From assembly GCA_003155275.1 (NCBI GenBank), contig PMCC01000012.1, positions 1,273 through 6,523 of the forward strand: 5,251 nt of DNA, in the 5' to 3' direction. The stretch is from Actinomycetota bacterium (GTDB taxonomy: Bacteria; Actinomycetota; Humimicrobiia; Humimicrobiales; Humimicrobiaceae). Under the pieces are notes generated by a model. It saw only the letters and a program-made list of their open reading frames with translations. It did not search any database and was not told where the DNA came from. The position numbers and the translations under genes were made by a program. Positions 5,021-5,251 of this stretch are shown here, one piece after another (position 1 is the stretch's first letter; every line of letters starts with the position of its first letter).

Positions 5021-5251
5021 ATGAAAAATGTTGCTATTGTTTGTGACGTGATGAAACAGGATTTGGAAAAGATAGTGGAAACAAAAAAAATCCAAAACCT
5101 TGATTTTATATTCATGGAACAGTATTTACATAATACGCCTAATATTATGAGGCAAAGACTGCAGGAAGAGATTGACAAAGTGGGGGCTGGCTATGAAAAG
5201 ATAATCCTCGGATACGGTCTATGCAGCAATGGCGTGGCTGGCCTTATATCC
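5021..5251 (+). CDS. DUF1638-family protein (3' end missing)
   Basis: The first 77 residues are visible and the gene runs off the window. The segment KIILGYGLCSNGVAGL (60-75) is the hallmark I associate with DUF1638, a family of unknown function in anaerobic bacteria and methanogenic archaea. An early Cys (C8 in AIVCDVMKQDL), the LHNTP motif (36-40) and the Cys of GYGLC (C68) are visible and could be metal or cofactor ligands, which is unproven. From memory, members often sit near corrinoid methyltransferase genes, but nothing of that kind is inside this window. No signal peptide or TM segment is seen, so it should be cytoplasmic. Start 5021 has GGTGAG at 5012-5017 just upstream, and an in-frame TGA at 5006-5008 rules out a longer N-terminus. 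The AT-rich spacer before it suggests it begins its own transcription unit. Confidence 0.8.
   Translation, partial: MKNVAIVCDVMKQDLEKIVETKKIQNLDFIFMEQYLHNTPNIMRQRLQEEIDKVGAGYEKIILGYGLCSNGVAGLIS

Noticed and set aside
4978..5178. 66-codon minus-strand frame opposite the DUF1638 gene
   Set aside because: The plus frame carries a recognised family motif and a ribosome binding site; the antisense frame has no support.

Overview
The window reads as a low-GC bacterial chromosome segment: genes are roughly 35-40% GC by eye, and one spacer falls to about 11% GC. AGA/AGG arginine codons are common and Shine-Dalgarno sites are AGGAGG-like. TGA, TAG and TAA all end genes here, so the genetic code is standard. 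Gene content (split MacB/YknYZ-type ABC exporter, OmpR-type two-component system, DUF1638-family gene) fits a low-GC anaerobe such as a member of the Clostridia or a related deep lineage. The sequence alone does not fix the taxon.

Region 1 (1-1900): the 3' part of an ABC ATPase gene, cut by the window edge inside its Walker A motif, overlaps a full-length MacB/FtsX-type permease gene. Together they encode a mechanotransmission-type ABC exporter. Its usual third partner, a membrane-fusion protein, would lie upstream of the window. Region 2 (1901-2047): an AT-rich spacer with no gene.

Region 3 (2048-4294): three co-directional genes. They are an OmpR-family response regulator, a two-TM histidine kinase whose TTG start overlaps the regulator's stop, and a 105-residue two-TM protein with a Met/His-containing tail. 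The kinase keeps its phosphoacceptor His and its N, F and G2 boxes, but its G1 box is strongly altered. A hairpin plus T-run at 4340-4384 ends this operon.

Region 4 (4383-4748, minus strand): a convergent unit centred on a 59-residue peptide gene with a signal peptide. It has a strong ribosome-binding site and a near-consensus promoter (TTGACA, 17-nt spacer, TATTAT). About 100 bp of 43% GC DNA lies between its stop and the terminator. In the same frame as the peptide that DNA reads as a Cys-rich extension; in another frame it reads as a plausible peptide tail. It may be a decayed or interrupted C-terminus.

Region 5 (4749-5020): an extremely AT-rich spacer ending in two adjacent perfect palindromes. 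Region 6 (5021-5251): the first 77 codons of a DUF1638-family gene that runs off the window.

Working together (inference): the two-component system probably senses something at the envelope and controls the exporter genes, the small membrane protein, or both. The nearby secreted peptide could be an unrelated neighbour, a signal, or an antimicrobial peptide whose export or immunity involves the exporter. The peptide gene and the region behind it are the least explained part of the window.
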